Below, in pieces: positions 62,210 through 64,000 of a stretch of DNA of 64,000 bases. The stretch covers positions 8,258,001 through 8,322,000 of the forward strand of contig OX439041.1 of NCBI GenBank assembly GCA_949317995.1, in the 5' to 3' direction. Position 1 is the stretch's first letter. Each line of letters starts with the position of its first letter. This DNA is from Acholoe squamosa. Its lineage: Eukaryota > Annelida > Polychaeta > Phyllodocida > Polynoidae. The position numbers and the translations under genes were made by a program. Below the pieces are notes generated by a model, which was not told the DNA's origin, did no database searches, and saw only the letters and a list, made by a program, of their open reading frames with translations.

Positions 62210-62425
62210 AATGCTATAGTGTTTATCACAGATCATGCTTGAAACGAGGTTTCATTTCAGTGCATGAGATGAATTGGGAACATTACAGGATATGTTTCTT
62301 CCACTCAAGATCTGTTTACAAGACATTCCTCGTATAAATTTTAGACTCAAGTTCACAGTAAAATACCTGTTAATAATTGCCATTCCTCTCTTTAATTTCA
62401 TGATTGCCTAATGGCAGTCATAAAT

Positions 62426-63060
62426 ATGGATGTCAGCATGGAGAATCATACAACAATTATTTTGCTGTTTATTGGCATGGGAACAGCCTCATCATCCTTG
62501 TGATTACATACGGCTCTCTGATGAAGACTTCTGTCTTTATGATACTCGTTTTAATTTTAGCAATTGCTGATGACTTCACATTGTTCCTTCTGATTTTCAG
62601 GAATCAGGAAATCTACATTTTACTTCCCTTTTCCTCATCATCATGGGTGTGTGGCACAATTCTTTTTATTCAGTGTGTGTCTGCTGCTGTTTCCCCCTGG
62701 ATAATTGTGTTCATATCAATAGAGTGCTTCATTGCTGTATCTTATCCGGTAAAGGTTAATATTTATTGTACCAGAAGAAAAGCTTTGTATGCTACTTTGG
62801 CGCTATTGATTGTCATTTCAATCATCCATGTTCCCATGATATTCTCATCTGAAAAGAAAAAAGACATGCATAGATGTCAGAGTTTTGAAACTACCTCCCT
62901 TGTTGAAATAATCTATGCTGTTTTTGTCATATTGGTCTATATCATTATACAATTGTTATATCTTTCCTAAATATACTAATTGTGAAGAAGATGATCATAC
63001 ATGAAATTTCCAGCTTCAACATCTAAACAAAAAGTCATCTTATTTACCAAATTTAATTTC
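62426..63060 (+). pseudogene. Seven-transmembrane receptor pseudogene, TM1-TM5
   Basis: An N-terminus MDVSMENHTT from the ATG at 62426 enters TM1, shifts frame near 62479 and continues HGNSLIILVITYGSL. TM2 (LAIADDFTLFL), the TM3 cysteine (WVCGTILF), SIEC in place of DRY, TM4 and TM5 follow to about 62970. After another stop or shift, the loop-3 phrase NILIVKKMIIHEIS is readable. TM6 and TM7 are missing. It is closest to the broken copy at 60947, so at least two receptor subfamilies sit in this cluster. Confidence 0.75.
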
Positions 63061-63438
63061 ATGATGTTGGCAGTCAGCATTAATTTAAAGTGACTATTTT
63101 ACCAAATGGCATTTGCTGCCTACTATCTGGAGGCCGTTGCACAATCCACGAGATTAGCTCTCTTCTCGCTGTGTTTTGCCTCTACCGTTGCACAAACATT
63201 TTCTCGCTGTTTTTGTCCTCCACTTTTTGCACAACAAGAATAAAACCGTTGCACAATCATTTTCTCATTCTGATAAACTCGTTGTGTCGACTTTTTTATG
63301 TCAACAGCTAGAAAAAAAAAGGCAGTTACTCTCGACGTACTGCCTTTTGGTTGTTTAACATTGGTCCCTATGGGGAGTCTAGCTGTGACATTTCGCACTG
63401 GAACCAGAGTACTAGGAGGGAAATTTGAACTCGGCAAA
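63061..63438. other. Upstream region of the transposase gene
   Basis: Contains four spaced copies of a GTTGCACAA-like phrase between 63134 and 63260 (CCGTTGCACAATC, CCGTTGCACAAAC, TTTGCACAACAAG), which may be subterminal repeats of the transposon. No convincing terminal inverted repeat can be tested without the other end. Confidence 0.45.
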
Positions 63439-64000
63439 ATGGCAGACAGGGATAGACTAGGAAGAAAGAGGAGGAAATGTAAGAAAAGGGACACTCCCTT
63501 TACTCTTTTCACTGATGATGAGTTTGTTGCCCGTTACCGGTTGAGCAAAGAGGTTGTCAAGGAGCTAGTAGAGGACTACAAGCTCTTCAGCAAGTTTAAG
63601 GGCTCCAAACGTGGAGGAGGGCTGTCCTACATTGACAGGGTAATGTATCGAACCTTATCTCTCCCCTCTCTTGTCTGTCTTTGGTTAGTTTCATTAAAAA
63701 AAAACATTCCATACGCTAGGGGGGGGGGGTTCACAGGGATCCCCCATATAAAATTCATGTCTTAGTACTCTTGTTAATTTTCTGTAGAGTCCTGCAAAAA
63801 AATCCTTCTTCATGTACGTCAATGTAAAAAGACTGATTTCTTTTTCTTTTGCAGTTCTGCTTAGTTATTCGCTATTTCGCCACGGGTAGCTTCTATAGCT
63901 TGACTGGGGATTCACAGAAGGTCTCTAAGTCTGTAGTCTGCAACTCTGTGAAGGATGTGGCTGGGTTCTTCTACCGCAACCGGAACAAGTTCATCAGATG
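63439..64000 (+). CDS. PIF/Harbinger (HARBI1-like) transposase, partial
   Basis: Two exons. Exon 1 (63439-63639) starts MADRDRLGRKRRKCKKRD, then DDEFVARYRLSKEVVKEL. A GT-AG intron (63640-63854; donor AGG|GTAATG, acceptor TTTTCTTTTGCAG) joins in phase to exon 2 (63855 to the window end), which continues FCLVIRYFATGSFYSLTGDS and VSKSVVCNSVKDVAGF. These match the helix-turn-helix region that precedes the DDE nuclease in Harbinger-type transposases and the domesticated HARBI1 genes. The catalytic domain lies beyond the window. It could be an active transposon gene or a domesticated host gene; the partner Myb-like gene is not visible here. Confidence 0.82.
63640..63854 (+). other. Intron in the transposase gene
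   Basis: 215-base intron with GTAATG donor and a strong pyrimidine tract ending TTTTGCAG. Reading straight through would meet stops and a G-run, while splicing restores a contiguous family-like protein. Confidence 0.8.

Noticed and set aside
61978-62242. Repeat protein with TIVDARPTMVS units on either strand
   Set aside because: A 33-bp minisatellite gives open frames on both strands by arithmetic; the unit is better explained by DNA palindromes.

Overview
The window is animal, not microbial, DNA. The coding signal comes from AP-endonuclease LINE, Ty3/gypsy, Ngaro (tyrosine-recombinase) and PIF/Harbinger elements plus rhodopsin-type seven-transmembrane receptors. One gene is interrupted by a GT-AG intron, and there are large minisatellites and many palindromic non-autonomous elements. 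The mixture suits a repeat-rich marine invertebrate genome (for example a lophotrochozoan or an invertebrate deuterostome); I cannot name the species. No CRISPR array, operon, rRNA or functional tRNA gene was seen.

Layout. 1-980: an unidentified plus-strand ORF. 981-7685 (minus): an env-bearing gypsy-like element whose two large ORFs are intact, but whose first ORF joins Gag directly to integrase with no protease, reverse transcriptase or RNase H. 7666-9162: a 20-bp satellite duplicated as a 649-bp block. 10761-13988: a LINE with two compensating frameshifts and a poly(A) tail. 16772-26620: three nested layers, namely a 22-bp minisatellite split by an 8.2-kb TA-flanked long-inverted-repeat element, itself split by an Ngaro element at 18044-23527 with textbook A1-B1-A2-B2 split direct repeats. 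30073-42947 (minus): a young GC-rich gypsy element with LTRs differing at 1 of 365 bases, a tRNA-His primer site and a large extra zinc-finger ORF. 46761-63060: a cluster of related seven-transmembrane receptor genes (two intact, two broken), interrupted by a decayed gypsy copy (48019-52855) and an inverted-repeat element (53545-56500). 63439-64000: the start of a Harbinger-type transposase gene that runs off the window.

How parts relate. The retroelement proteins (Gag, PR, RT, RH, IN or YR, Env) would act together in particle formation, cDNA synthesis and integration. Several elements are visibly defective: in-frame stops in the young gypsy, a catalytic-residue change and integrase deletion in the old one, and RT absent from the env element. 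The receptor genes are the only clear host genes. The best candidates for something undescribed are the Gag-integrase-Env element, the zinc-finger ORF3 of the young gypsy, and the nested long-inverted-repeat element with its AGGTCA arrays.
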